Shown here: positions 43,882 through 53,348 of the stretch, piece by piece
Layout: every line of letters begins with the position of its first letter
How positions within the stretch are numbered: the first letter of the stretch is position 1
Source: CAWKKW01 sp963850345
GTDB lineage: Bacteria; Acidobacteriota; Terriglobia; Terriglobales; Acidobacteriaceae
Length of the DNA: 64,000 nt
Assembly (NCBI GenBank): GCA_963850345.1
Contig: CAWKKW010000005.1
Location: 1,116,001 to 1,180,000 of the forward strand
Direction: 5' to 3'
Program-made: the position numbers and the translations under genes
The notes under the pieces: generated by a model
What the model was told of the DNA's origin: nothing
Databases searched by the model: none
Seen by the model: only the letters and a program-made list of their open reading frames with translations

Positions 43882-46800
43882 TTAGAACTTGAATCTCGCC
43901 CCGAATTGCAACTGACGCGGCGCGTTTGCCTGGCCCGTAACCTTTCCGAAGTTGGCGTAACAATCCGGCTTCACCGCAGTAGGACTACTGCAGTTGACCT
44001 GAGTGAAGTTTTGATCGGGAGGGCCAAACACCGTTCGGTTGAAGGCATTAAAAGCCTCCGCCCGGAACTCGATGCTGGTTCTTTCCCAGATTTTAGTTTC
44101 TTTCACCACGCCGAGGTTTTCGTTCTTGTAGAGGAACGGCCGGACGTTCGAGATGGTTGGCGGTGCATCGCCCAGAGCAAACTGACCAGCATCAGCGAAT
44201 GCTTCAGGATTGAGATAGCGGTCTGTTACCGGGTTGAATTTACCGCCGTGATACAGCTTGATGGGTTGACCCGGAACCAGGTTCGGGCGCGAGAGATTGT
44301 TGAAGATCGGATTGGCTGATCCGCCAGTGATGGCAATGGGCGCCCTTTGTGAATACTGAAGGATTCCCGTAACTCCCCAACCTCCGAGCACTCTACCGAG
44401 TACCGGACTCTGATTCAGAAACTTCTTCCCGGGCCCGATCGGAAGTTCGTAAGTGGTAGCGACGCTGAAATTGTGAGCACCAGCCGCCCCGTTGGCGTTA
44501 TCGCCGACGACCTGTCGCTCTCGCCTGCGCTGCGCGGTATCGAGCGGAGTTGAGCTGAAGTTAGAGAACTGGTCAAGGCTGTCTGCGATGTTCTTAGACC
44601 AGGTATAACTTACGAGGAAAGTCATACCATTGGAGTAATTCTTCTGCAGACGCTCTTGTAACGAATGATAACTCGAGTGCCCGGGTGTCTGCGTCCTTGC
44701 TTCAATGTATTGATATTGAGGATAGGGGCGTAGAGCCTGAGCTACGCTGCCGGTGAATCCTGGATACGGAGTTTGAACACCAGCCGCGATCGCCTCGGGT
44801 GAGTTGATGTCTGCCAGGAGGACCGGGCCGAGATCAGCGAGGTAGTGCGAGGGAACCTGGTTGATGTTGAGCAGGTTTCCGCCGATACGAACGTTGCTGC
44901 TGCCCACGTAGCTGGTTTCCATTGCGATACGGAATGGAAGCTGCTGCTCGACGGTCAGGCTCCATCCCATTGTGTAACCGTTCTTTCCATCTTTACGCTG
45001 CATGTAGGGAATGTACTGACCATTAGCAGCCGAGCGGGAACGAGGAGGCGCGGGTTGCAACGCCAATGCCGCGAGTCCGGAGTCCCAGGTGGGTTGAAGT
45101 TGCGGCGGCGGCGTGAATCCCGTATCAGGACTGGTAAGCAGGTTCTGATATTGAATACCAGTGAGGAAACTGGCGGCAATTTCAGGACCCATGAGGGTAC
45201 TGGCACCACCGCGAAGGCTCGACTTACCGAAGCCGCCGCGCACAATCGTGTGCTCGAAGGCCTGATACGCGAAACCAAAGCGAGGCTGCCAACTGCCGAA
45301 GTAGGTATCGGCAATTTGTTTGCGGCAGAGAGAGGCGCCTCCCGCCCCGATGCAAGGACCGCCCTGTTTACCTGCGAATACGAGCGAGCCGAGACGCCCG
45401 CCGGCGTCAGGATTGGGAACAGTCGGGTCGAACGTGGAGAACGCATCGTTGGGTGCGTAGGCAGGAACGCCATAGTCCCACCGCAAGCCGGCATTGATCG
45501 TCAGCTTGGGAGTAAGCTTCATATCGTCTTGAGCGTAGAAGGCCCGATAGGCGGTCTTGGTCGTGCGGTTGCCAACACCTCCACTCTGCGATGCGGTGTT
45601 CACCCGACCAAGGTATAGGCTGGCGAATCCGAATCCACCGTAGGTATCGGAACCAGTTACTGGATCAGGTCCCGCGGTCGCGTTGTGAACGAAGTTGTAT
45701 TGGCCGATGTTTCGGGCGAAGGCGTCTAACTCATCTTCTTCACGAATCTCGGTTCCAAAACTTAGTCCGTGCTTTCCCTTCTGCCACTTGAAATTGTCCC
45801 CAAAGTATTGACAGTACCAGCACCCGCCGCTGGTCTGGTTGTTATCGACACCGGCTCCAAATGCAGGCTGGTTGGGCACGTCAGTACTGATGGACGGGTA
45901 CGGCAAGCCCGGTACGGCCAGGGGGAGAGTTGACCCCGCAGGTACGAGCGGGAAGAAGGTGCGTGTACCAAACGTCTTCTGAATCGAGTACAACGTCTGA
46001 TTGATGATGTTAGGGGTGTAATTCTGATCGACGGAAAAACGAGGCTCCTGCTCGGTGCCACCGAACGAGTTGCCGGCGCCCAGAGGTCCTGAAAATACAG
46101 GAGACGTGACGCCCGCCGAGTGGGTGCGATAGTACGAGCCGTGGATGATGAAGCGCGGAGTGATGCTGTAGTCGATCTTGATGAACGGGTACAGCGCGTT
46201 TGCGGGCGCATTCGGCGTCTTCAACACTGCGTTGCTGAATGGGACGTCGTTGGTAGCAGACGGAAGCAGGCTCAGATAAGCCGCACTCAGAGCGCTCTCG
46301 CGACCTTGAGGAATGATGTTTCCGGGGAATGGATCACGAATAAAGGTACCGTTTGGACCGGGGCGGGTGGTGAGAGGGTCGAAGATTGGGAACGGTAGCT
46401 GAGAGAAATCGCCTTGAAGCATTCTTGCCGTCGGCATGGTTACAAGTTGCGTGGCGACCCCACCGCGGAACCTGTACCAGTCGAGTACAAAGTTGAAGAA
46501 CATCTTGTCGCGGCCGTGGTAGATCTTAGGAATGTAGACCGGGCCCGCAACCCTGAAGCCGAACTCATGCTGCTTCTGGGTGGTTCCGCTACCAAAGTAG
46601 CCTTTCGCATCGAACGCATTGTTGCGCAGATATTCCCAGGCAGCGCCATGCAACTGATTGGTTCCACTATGAAGATGGAAATCCAACTGTCCGGTTCCGC
46701 GGCCGTACTGGGCGCTGTAAGCGTTGGTATTGATGGCAAACTCGTCGACCGCGTCGACCGGAGGTCCTGAATTTTCCTGTCGGCCGCCGCCGTCCGCATT

Positions 46801-47400
46801 CATATAGGGGATGCCGTCGTAATAGAAATCCTGGCTGAAATCGGGAGCGCCGTTGATCCGGGCTACGAAGGTGTCGCCTGTGACTCCGGGAGCCAGGGTA
46901 AGAAACGAATCTGTTTGGCGGCGCGCGCCCGCGACCTCGAGAGGCAGCTGTTCGAGAGTTTCAGCTTCGAGGACGGTGTTGCGGTCTCCTCGATCCGTGG
47001 TCAATGCAATCGAGTTGGCCTCAACCGTGACCGTTTGAGAGGTCTGCCCGGCCTCTAACTGCACGTTCACCTGACTGCCATGGCCGAGCTCGACGTCGAC
47101 GTTGTTACTGATCTTTGTGCCAAAGCCTGCCTTGGTGACCCTCACTTCGTATAAAGCGGGAGCAAGATTGGTGGCCGTATAGCCGCCATCGTCGCGGGTC
47201 GTCAACGTCTGACTGGTGTTCGTTGCAAGATTCGTGACCGTTACCGTAGCACCAGGTATGACTGCTCCGGAAGGATCAGTGACTGTGCCCGCGATCGAAC
47301 CCGAAGTACTACCCTGTGCTTCGGCTAAACGTTGTGTAAATAACATTAGCAAGAACACACTGGCTACTGCGATGAGTGTCCTTCGCCATCCCTTACGCAT
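43882..47400 (-). CDS. TonB-dependent receptor, Oar-like, with carboxypeptidase-regulatory-like N-terminus
   Basis: 1172 residues: signal peptide (TLIAVASVFLLMLFTQRLAEA), a carboxypeptidase-regulatory-like domain (about 32-115; SIAGTVTDPSGAVIPGATV ... YEVRVTKAGFG), plug and outer-membrane beta-barrel ending QLQFGARFKF. Almost the same length and layout as the 3562-7074 receptor. Presumed energy-dependent importer of an oligosaccharide. The ATG at 47400 has a G-rich ribosome site. A composite palindrome promoter lies at 47537-47586, tying it to the IclR-type regulon, unlike the first receptor, which carries the GntR-type element. Confidence 0.9.
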   Translation of the reverse strand: MRKGWRRTLIAVASVFLLMLFTQRLAEAQGSTSGSIAGTVTDPSGAVIPGATVTVTNLATNTSQTLTTRDDGGYTATNLAPALYEVRVTKAGFGTKISNNVDVELGHGSQVNVQLEAGQTSQTVTVEANSIALTTDRGDRNTVLEAETLEQLPLEVAGARRQTDSFLTLAPGVTGDTFVARINGAPDFSQDFYYDGIPYMNADGGGRQENSGPPVDAVDEFAINTNAYSAQYGRGTGQLDFHLHSGTNQLHGAAWEYLRNNAFDAKGYFGSGTTQKQHEFGFRVAGPVYIPKIYHGRDKMFFNFVLDWYRFRGGVATQLVTMPTARMLQGDFSQLPFPIFDPLTTRPGPNGTFIRDPFPGNIIPQGRESALSAAYLSLLPSATNDVPFSNAVLKTPNAPANALYPFIKIDYSITPRFIIHGSYYRTHSAGVTSPVFSGPLGAGNSFGGTEQEPRFSVDQNYTPNIINQTLYSIQKTFGTRTFFPLVPAGSTLPLAVPGLPYPSISTDVPNQPAFGAGVDNNQTSGGCWYCQYFGDNFKWQKGKHGLSFGTEIREEDELDAFARNIGQYNFVHNATAGPDPVTGSDTYGGFGFASLYLGRVNTASQSGGVGNRTTKTAYRAFYAQDDMKLTPKLTINAGLRWDYGVPAYAPNDAFSTFDPTVPNPDAGGRLGSLVFAGKQGGPCIGAGGASLCRKQIADTYFGSWQPRFGFAYQAFEHTIVRGGFGKSSLRGGASTLMGPEIAASFLTGIQYQNLLTSPDTGFTPPPQLQPTWDSGLAALALQPAPPRSRSAANGQYIPYMQRKDGKNGYTMGWSLTVEQQLPFRIAMETSYVGSSNVRIGGNLLNINQVPSHYLADLGPVLLADINSPEAIAAGVQTPYPGFTGSVAQALRPYPQYQYIEARTQTPGHSSYHSLQERLQKNYSNGMTFLVSYTWSKNIADSLDQFSNFSSTPLDTAQRRRERQVVGDNANGAAGAHNFSVATTYELPIGPGKKFLNQSPVLGRVLGGWGVTGILQYSQRAPIAITGGSANPIFNNLSRPNLVPGQPIKLYHGGKFNPVTDRYLNPEAFADAGQFALGDAPPTISNVRPFLYKNENLGVVKETKIWERTSIEFRAEAFNAFNRTVFGPPDQNFTQVNCSSPTAVKPDCYANFGKVTGQANAPRQLQFGARFKF

Positions 47401-47817
47401 TGCTACCCCCCTGAATCATTCCTAAGTCTTCCGCTCGTTGCGTGTTCTTCATGTTTCCCATGGATCTCGTAACGCTGGCTTTGTTGAGGAGGCGGATACC
47501 GCTCCATAAGAGAAGACCAGTGTCTCTGGGATTATCCTTCTAGTTACAAGGGCACAGACCGGTCAACATATTTCAATACGCTGAACGATTGGTCACTCCT
47601 GACGAAATGGCGCGCGGAATTGCAGGCAGGCGCACTGTGAAATGAATGGGCAGAGTGCCGGACGTGCCCGCGAATCAGTCGGAACTTTAGGCGCGGGGTA
47701 CGCTATGGGTTCCCGCTGTGCTTTGCTGCGTAAACGACCTCTCGACAATTTGCGAAGTCGGCATGGTGGCGATCGGTTCTGGTATGATTCGCTCCACACT
47801 TTTGGAGATTAGAGGCG
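47401..47817. other. Divergent intergenic region between TonB receptor and CRTAC1-like gene
   Basis: About 417 bases. The receptor side contains the composite promoter (47537-47586) and a roughly 137-base leader. The right part (47590-47817) must hold the CRTAC1-like gene promoter, but I see no clear -35/-10 pair. A 68-codon minus-strand frame at 47593-47799 lacks support as a gene. Confidence 0.45.
47537..47586 (-). promoter_or_regulatory. Composite palindrome promoter of the second TonB receptor
   Basis: Minus strand: GTTCAGCGTATTGAAA (47586-47571), four bases, TTGACC (47566-47561), 18 bases and TAGAAG (47542-47537). Two arm positions deviate from GTTCAA-N4-TTGAAC. The TAGAAG box is identical to that of the 26344 promoter. 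Confidence 0.55.
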
Positions 47818-49668
47818 ATGCCCGCCCCCGACGTTCGGCTATATCTTCTCGCGCTCTTGCTCATGGGCAGCACCAGCGTGGAGAACGTGAGCACTCGGGG
47901 TCCGGTAGTCCTCGCTGCTGAGCAAGCTTCCCCAGCGGATGCACAAGACCGGCAGAGCCGCGAGCTTGCAGATTCTGTTGCTCGCCCGCAGGACGAGACC
48001 CCAACCACAGCTAAGTTCGTCGAGAGCGGTGAGGTTGTGTTCCAGGATGTGACGGTGACCTCCGGGTTGGCGAGTTGGCATCACAGGATGGGAACCCCTG
48101 AGAAGCGCCACATCGTAGAAGCGAACGGTTCGGGCGTGGCCCTACTGGACTATGACAATGATGGCTGGCTGGATATTTATCTTGTGAACGGATCGACCTT
48201 CAGTGCGTTTGCGGGAAAGAGTGCTCCTCCTCATGCGGCTCTCTTTCACAACAACCATGACGGAACCTTCACGGATGTGGCCACAGCGGCAGGAGTGACC
48301 AATGATCGCTGGGGAGTGGGAGCAGTCGTCGGAGACTATGACAATGATGGATGGCCAGACATTTACGTCTCTAACTACGGTGAGAACCGCTTGTTTCACA
48401 ACAACCACAATGGGACTTTCACGGATGTCGCAGGAAAAGCCGGCGTAGCACTTGGCGGATGGTCCACCGGCGCCACATGGGGAGACTACGATGGCGACGG
48501 TAAGCTGGACCTTTTCGTGCCCGGGTACGTGGAAGTCAAGCCAGAGCAGATGCAAGAAGCGGGTGGGGAGGACTCACTCAGCACGTGCCGATATCGAGGA
48601 GAGCCTGTGTTCTGCGGCCCGCAAGGACTGAGAGGGGAGGCTGATCATCTCTTTCGGAACAATGGCGATGGGACATTCACGGATGTAAGTGTCAAAGCTG
48701 GAGTAAGTGATCCGAATAAGTACTATGGATTGACGGCGCTCTTCGTAGACGTCAACGGCGACAGGAGGCCGGACCTGCTCGTCGCGAACGACTCTACTCC
48801 TAACTATCTCTATCTCAATAAGGGTGACGGCACATTTGAAGATGCGAGCTATAAGTCGAGCTATGCCGTGAATGGGGACGGCCACACCACCGCCTCGATG
48901 GGGATTGCGGCCGGCAACTTCAGCAACAATGGAAGGATCGATATTCTGCATACAACATTTTCCTCGGACTACAAGGTGTTGTATCGGAATGAGGGGAACG
49001 CGACCTTTTCGGATGTGAGTTACACCATGGGGCTTGGACAGATAACCTTCCCCTTTCTGAGTTGGGGAGTTGGGTTTCTGGATTATGACAACGATGGATG
49101 GCTGGATATCTTCGTAGCCAGCGGACATGTGTATCCGGTCGTGGACAAAGTGAACTGGGGAACATCCTATGCTGAGAGACCCCTGCTGTTTCACAACGAC
49201 GCAGGACAACATTTTTCCGCAGTGGCGGCAGTTCGGGGATCCGGCCTGGGGCAGACGTTACCCAGTCGTGGCGCGGCTTTCGGCGATCTGTTCAACGATG
49301 GGAAGATCGATGTGGTCATTAACAACATCGATCATGCGCCCACAGTGCTTCGTAACGTGAGCCAAGATCATCACCACTGGGTGGAGTTAAAGCTGGTAGG
49401 CGGCCCCAAGAGTCCTCGCGACGCCGTCGGTACGGTTGCTTACCTGCAGATGGGCCAGTTGCGGTTGCGTGGCGACGTTCTAAGTGGAGGAAGTTACGCT
49501 TCATCGAACGATCAACGCATTCACTTTGGTCTTGCCACACAAACGAATCCCGGTGAAGTGGAACTACATTGGCCCAGTGGTCGAGTAGAGCGAGTGGCGC
49601 TACCGCGTGCCGACGCCATCTACACGATCGAGGAAGCGAAGGGCATCACTTCCACACTCGCGCCGTGA
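47818..49668 (+). CDS. Secreted FG-GAP/VCBS-repeat protein with ASPIC/UnbV domain (CRTAC1-like)
   Basis: 616 residues, ATG at 47818 with GAGG just upstream. Signal segment LYLLALLLMGSTS. Calcium-type repeats DYDNDGWLDIY, DYDNDGWPDIY, DYDGDGKLDLF, DVNGDRRPDLL and DYDNDGWLDIF form a propeller; the C-terminus (about 520-600; DVLSGGSYASSNDQRIHFGLA, EVELHWPSGR) is the ASPIC/UnbV module. Paralogue of 16056-17822. Divergent from a TonB receptor and convergent with a GH36 gene. Molecular role not established for the family. Confidence 0.85.
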   Translation: MPAPDVRLYLLALLLMGSTSVENVSTRGPVVLAAEQASPADAQDRQSRELADSVARPQDETPTTAKFVESGEVVFQDVTVTSGLASWHHRMGTPEKRHIVEANGSGVALLDYDNDGWLDIYLVNGSTFSAFAGKSAPPHAALFHNNHDGTFTDVATAAGVTNDRWGVGAVVGDYDNDGWPDIYVSNYGENRLFHNNHNGTFTDVAGKAGVALGGWSTGATWGDYDGDGKLDLFVPGYVEVKPEQMQEAGGEDSLSTCRYRGEPVFCGPQGLRGEADHLFRNNGDGTFTDVSVKAGVSDPNKYYGLTALFVDVNGDRRPDLLVANDSTPNYLYLNKGDGTFEDASYKSSYAVNGDGHTTASMGIAAGNFSNNGRIDILHTTFSSDYKVLYRNEGNATFSDVSYTMGLGQITFPFLSWGVGFLDYDNDGWLDIFVASGHVYPVVDKVNWGTSYAERPLLFHNDAGQHFSAVAAVRGSGLGQTLPSRGAAFGDLFNDGKIDVVINNIDHAPTVLRNVSQDHHHWVELKLVGGPKSPRDAVGTVAYLQMGQLRLRGDVLSGGSYASSNDQRIHFGLATQTNPGEVELHWPSGRVERVALPRADAIYTIEEAKGITSTLAP

Positions 49669-49695
49669 AGGTAGAGACCTCTGCTAAGAACCATC

Positions 49696-52035
49696 TCAGA
49701 TTGCCTCAAACATCAAAAGCTCGGAGGTAAGTGCGCCTTCGAGCCGGACGGTTATGCCTTGCTGCATGAGAGTAAGTCCATCGATCTGAACGGATTCTCC
49801 AGCATTGTCGAAGGTAACTCGATAGTGCCGCGACAGATCGAGCCCACGGGCGCGGAAGTGATATTCGGCCTGGGTCGGCGCAGAAAGCTGGAAGATCCCG
49901 GAGATGCCTCGGGTGCGATCTTCGGAATCCAGTTCGAGCACGCCCCACCCATGTGGCTCCACTCCGCTCATCACCGGTGTGTGATGGAAGATGCGGCTTG
50001 TGTTCAGGAACGGACGCACGAAGTCCTTGTAGAGCTTGACCCACCGCTTCGTGCGCATCATGAAGACGGGGTTCAGATTTGCACCGATTGGATAGAGGAA
50101 GCCGAATTTTGGCTCGAGGAAAAGAAGCAGGCGCGACTGAAAATCGAAGTCGGCGGCGGACTGCCCTCCCTGCCCGCCGAGCAAACGATCGATAGTTTCA
50201 GGCGGGAGTGCCATCGTCATTCCGTTGGTAATCAAGAACGATCTTGGGGCGATCTGCCAGTCCGTGACATCGGTGTGATTGAATCGGCGCACCATGCCTA
50301 TGTCGGTCCGAGCACCGCCACCAGCGCAATTCTCGAAGATCACCTTGGGAAAGCGAGCACGAAGGCGATCGTACACTCCATACACTACCTCGTAGTAGCG
50401 CCAGTAGCCGTTCTCGACGTAGCCATCCTGGAGGTGGCGGACCCCTCGAAGAGGATTGGTGTTGTAGTCCAAGCGGAAGAAATCTAACTCATTATCTTCG
50501 ATAACTCGGATAATCTGCTCTTCCATCCACTTAGCCGCACTCGGATTGGTAAGATCGAGCAGCCCTCCCATCTCTCGTTTTCCGTCGTAATTCATGGCGA
50601 GCCAGTCCGGGTGTTCCTTAGCGACGCGACTCTGATCGCCGACTCGTTCTGCGTCCATCCAAAGGCCCCAGAGCATGCCAGCGGCATGAACGCGATCACG
50701 GAAGGGTTTGATTCCATCGGGAAAGCGTTGACGGTCCACCTGCCAATCCCCGACGGTCTTCCACCAATTGCCTTGGGGAGGTGCGTACCAGCTCGCATCG
50801 ATGAAAAAGACTTCGGCCCCGACTTCGGCTGCTTCATCGATAGAGTGATTCACCTGCTCGGTGGTAATTTCCAGTTCCGGTCCAATGCCTGACTCGATCC
50901 AGCCTCTCTGGCCGCGTGCCGGAGGCATAAGGACGCTGCGCCGCACGTGAGTGTGCATGGCCTGAACGGCGGCATCGAGGTCGCCGTAGACCAATCCCAT
51001 ATGCATCTCTGGAGTGGTGACGGTCTCGTTGGCGGCGAGCACGCGCATGGGGGCGAGAGCGGCCGGGCCGCAACCAAACACCAGGGCAGCCGAGGTTCCC
51101 TCTTTTCCCTGCTCTAGATCCAAGTCGAACTCGAGGCTATATCCGCCGGTCCAGGCTAGTTGCCCGATAAAGAATTCGCCACTCGCGTTGTTACGTAACA
51201 TGAACATGGGGTGCCGATGCTGTTCCCGCCGGTAACGCCCATCGATGCGGAGCCCTGCGTTCGGCATGTCGTGCCACTGGAAGTTCCCTTCCTCTCCCCA
51301 CCTGCCGTTTTCAAAATAGCCTATGGAATAGAGCGGAACATTGGCGCCTTCGAGGCTTAACTTCCAGTGATCGTTCTTTCTGAGAACACCGCTCCAGGGC
51401 GAGACCGCGGCCAGGGCAGACACGTGATTGGAGGTGTTCGTTACTTCCAACCATCGGGTCAGGATGGGTGTTCCATCGAGTTTGGTGTGAACTTTGACGG
51501 TAACCGGGCGCAGGGTGTGCACGAGAGTGATTACAACGTGGGAGTTAGGTCCGTCAGAAGACAGCTTGTCAAATCCTCCCCACTTCCAATCGCTGCTGAG
51601 CGACTGACCGTCAATTTCTAAGCGAAATGCCTCAGGCTGCTGATACTCAGAGGGGTCCAGGCGGCCGTCGTAGAAGCTAATGAAGCCGGAGCCGTTCCAA
51701 CCTCGGCCGACGAGCTGGCCGTCGATGAATGATTCTTCGTAGACGACCCAGCCCGTTCGGTAACTGATGGTCGGTTCTTTCTCTTCGACGAAGAGCACGT
51801 CGGACCATGCAGGATCAGTCGAGGTGGTTGCAGCACCTGGGTGCGAAGGACTCGATGCGCTCGCGGGTTTGTTCTGCGAATTCCCCGTGGCGGAATGTTT
51901 CTTCGCTTGTTCAGCGTCGGCATGCGATGACGATTTTAGAAGCGGCGAGCCGAGTGCGCTACGTCCGTCGACCAAGAGACCTGCGTAACCCGCCAGCAGA
52001 ATCTTTCCTGCGTCTCTTCGAGAGAAACGAATCAT
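49696..52035 (-). CDS. Tat-exported GH36-like alpha-galactosidase
   Basis: 779 residues from the ATG at 52035, preceded by AGGAGG at good spacing. Tat signal FSRRDAGKILLAGYAGLLV, a low-complexity Ser/Pro linker, an N-terminal beta-sandwich, then a GH36 barrel: VFFIDASWYAPP, GLWMDAERV, FFRLDYN (nucleophile Asp), FENCAGGGARTDIGM and NHTDVTDW (acid/base Asp candidate). A C-terminal beta-domain closes the protein. Distinct from the 22115 enzyme in the WMDAE motif, so it may prefer a different substituent. Divergent from the ABC importer operon across the 52036-52214 region. Confidence 0.82.
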   Translation of the reverse strand: MIRFSRRDAGKILLAGYAGLLVDGRSALGSPLLKSSSHADAEQAKKHSATGNSQNKPASASSPSHPGAATTSTDPAWSDVLFVEEKEPTISYRTGWVVYEESFIDGQLVGRGWNGSGFISFYDGRLDPSEYQQPEAFRLEIDGQSLSSDWKWGGFDKLSSDGPNSHVVITLVHTLRPVTVKVHTKLDGTPILTRWLEVTNTSNHVSALAAVSPWSGVLRKNDHWKLSLEGANVPLYSIGYFENGRWGEEGNFQWHDMPNAGLRIDGRYRREQHRHPMFMLRNNASGEFFIGQLAWTGGYSLEFDLDLEQGKEGTSAALVFGCGPAALAPMRVLAANETVTTPEMHMGLVYGDLDAAVQAMHTHVRRSVLMPPARGQRGWIESGIGPELEITTEQVNHSIDEAAEVGAEVFFIDASWYAPPQGNWWKTVGDWQVDRQRFPDGIKPFRDRVHAAGMLWGLWMDAERVGDQSRVAKEHPDWLAMNYDGKREMGGLLDLTNPSAAKWMEEQIIRVIEDNELDFFRLDYNTNPLRGVRHLQDGYVENGYWRYYEVVYGVYDRLRARFPKVIFENCAGGGARTDIGMVRRFNHTDVTDWQIAPRSFLITNGMTMALPPETIDRLLGGQGGQSAADFDFQSRLLLFLEPKFGFLYPIGANLNPVFMMRTKRWVKLYKDFVRPFLNTSRIFHHTPVMSGVEPHGWGVLELDSEDRTRGISGIFQLSAPTQAEYHFRARGLDLSRHYRVTFDNAGESVQIDGLTLMQQGITVRLEGALTSELLMFEAI

Positions 52036-52103
52036 AGTGACCCCTCCTGAAAGCTTGAACACTTGCAAACCTACGCGACGAACGATCAGCTAACGAAAGG
52101 CGC

Positions 52104-52120
52104 GATGCGGTTCCCGCATC
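52104..52120. repeat. Inverted repeat upstream of the GH36 gene
   Basis: GATGCGG-TTC-CCGCATC, a perfect 7-bp dyad 69 bases before the GH36 ATG in the divergent region. It may be an operator for the minus-strand gene or a chance hairpin; no other copy was noticed. Confidence 0.3.
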
Positions 52121-52157
52121 CGATGCTAGCAGCAGAAGAGAATCGGGTGGGGCGTAA

Positions 52158-52206
52158 GTTCAATCTATTGAACGGCCTTGACACTGGTGAAGGCCACGAC
52201 TAAAAG
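52158..52206 (+). promoter_or_regulatory. Composite palindrome promoter of the sugar ABC importer
   Basis: GTTCAATCTATTGAAC (52158-52173) with perfect 6-bp arms (7 bp counting the flanking T/A), four bases, TTGACA (52178-52183), 17 bases, TAAAAG (52201-52206). The ATG at 52215 follows the -10 box by only 8 bases, implying a very short leader or leaderless transcript. Confidence 0.7.
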
Positions 52207-52214
52207 CATCGGCT

Positions 52215-53336
52215 ATGACCTCAAGCCAGCTTCGCCCTGAAGCGAGCACGGGCAGCGGATTGCTCGGCGGTCGAGCGGAGACAGCCGTCAGCCGGCGAAC
52301 TTTCCTCGCGGGGCTGGGCGCCGCGGTGGGAAGCGCAAGTGTGTTCGGAGTGTCTGGCTGCAGGGGTGCGTCAGGCTCTTCTTTCCACCGGCGAGTCGGG
52401 ATCTCAATTCCATACGAGGCAGAGATCCTGAACGAGTTCTACGCGGACATGAAGCGGGAGGCAGAGCGGCCCGACGTGGACTTGCGCTTGGTGCTGGTCG
52501 ATGCAGGAGGAGATTTTCTAAAGCAGACGATCGACATCGAACTCTTCGTCGCGCAGGGCTTCGGAGCTGTGCTGATGTTTGTGCTGCCGCAGGGGCTGGA
52601 TCAGATCATTGCGCGAGCGCGAGAGAAAGGCGTTTGCGTGTTCAACCACAGCGCGTCGCCAATTACGGGTTGTACGCAAAATATTGTTCTCGATCAGCAC
52701 GCCGCCGGATTTGAAGTGGGGACTCATGCTGCGGAGTGGATTAACGACAGGCGTGGCGGGAAGGCGGAGGTCGGGTTGCTGACCAATCTCACGGATCCGG
52801 AACTGATCGTGCGCAGCCAAGGCATCAAGGACGGACTTCGACAAACTTGCCCCGGCGCGAAGATTGTGGGAGAGGTGGAAGCGAACACGGTGGAGCGCGG
52901 TTCGGCTGCCGCTGCCAGTCTGCTGCAGGCCAATCAGAACATCTCGGTGCTGCTGGCATTCGGTGACGATCCCGGAGTAGGCGCTTACACTGCGGCAACC
53001 GAGGCTGGCCACAGAGACCCGAATCGCTTCTTCGTGGGAAGCGCGGACGGCACGAGGCTGGGCATGGAAAAGGTTGCGGAGGGCGGCATCTACCAATGCT
53101 GCGCCTTCTTTTTCTTTTCCTTCAGCGCGACGCAGGCAGTGCGAGACATGGCTCGTTGCCTGCGAGGTCAACCAATTTTTCCTACACGCGTGATGGGCAG
53201 CAAACTAGTGACGAAGCAGAACGTTGAGGAGTTTGAGCGCATCAGCCGGGGTGCGCATCAGGCGGCATATCAGCACTACTACAGTGATACGAGTGTCATG
53301 CGATTCAGCGAAGTTCCACTAAGAACGCCTGAGTAG
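52215..53336 (+). CDS. Sugar ABC transporter substrate-binding lipoprotein (RbsB-like)
   Basis: 373 residues. Tat-type signal SRRTFLAGLGAAVGSASVFG ending in a lipobox-like VSGC, so probably a membrane-anchored lipoprotein. The body is a periplasmic-binding fold of the ribose/galactose class (VGISIPYEAEILNEFYADM, QGFGAVLMFVLPQGLDQII, CVFNHSASP, HAAEWINDRRGGKAEVGLL, LAFGDDPGVGAYTAA). It delivers a sugar to the ATPase and permease encoded immediately downstream. CCAFFFFSFSATQAV near the C-terminus is unusual. Whether translation starts at the ATG at 52215 or at a TTG at 52259 is open, since the promoter lies so close. Confidence 0.88.
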   Translation: MTSSQLRPEASTGSGLLGGRAETAVSRRTFLAGLGAAVGSASVFGVSGCRGASGSSFHRRVGISIPYEAEILNEFYADMKREAERPDVDLRLVLVDAGGDFLKQTIDIELFVAQGFGAVLMFVLPQGLDQIIARAREKGVCVFNHSASPITGCTQNIVLDQHAAGFEVGTHAAEWINDRRGGKAEVGLLTNLTDPELIVRSQGIKDGLRQTCPGAKIVGEVEANTVERGSAAAASLLQANQNISVLLAFGDDPGVGAYTAATEAGHRDPNRFFVGSADGTRLGMEKVAEGGIYQCCAFFFFSFSATQAVRDMARCLRGQPIFPTRVMGSKLVTKQNVEEFERISRGAHQAAYQHYYSDTSVMRFSEVPLRTPE

Positions 53337-53348
53337 GAAGGTGAACAT

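Noticed and set aside
47593..47799. 68-codon minus-strand frame in the divergent gap
   Set aside because: Short, Arg/Pro/Ser-rich translation, no ribosome site, overlaps promoter space.
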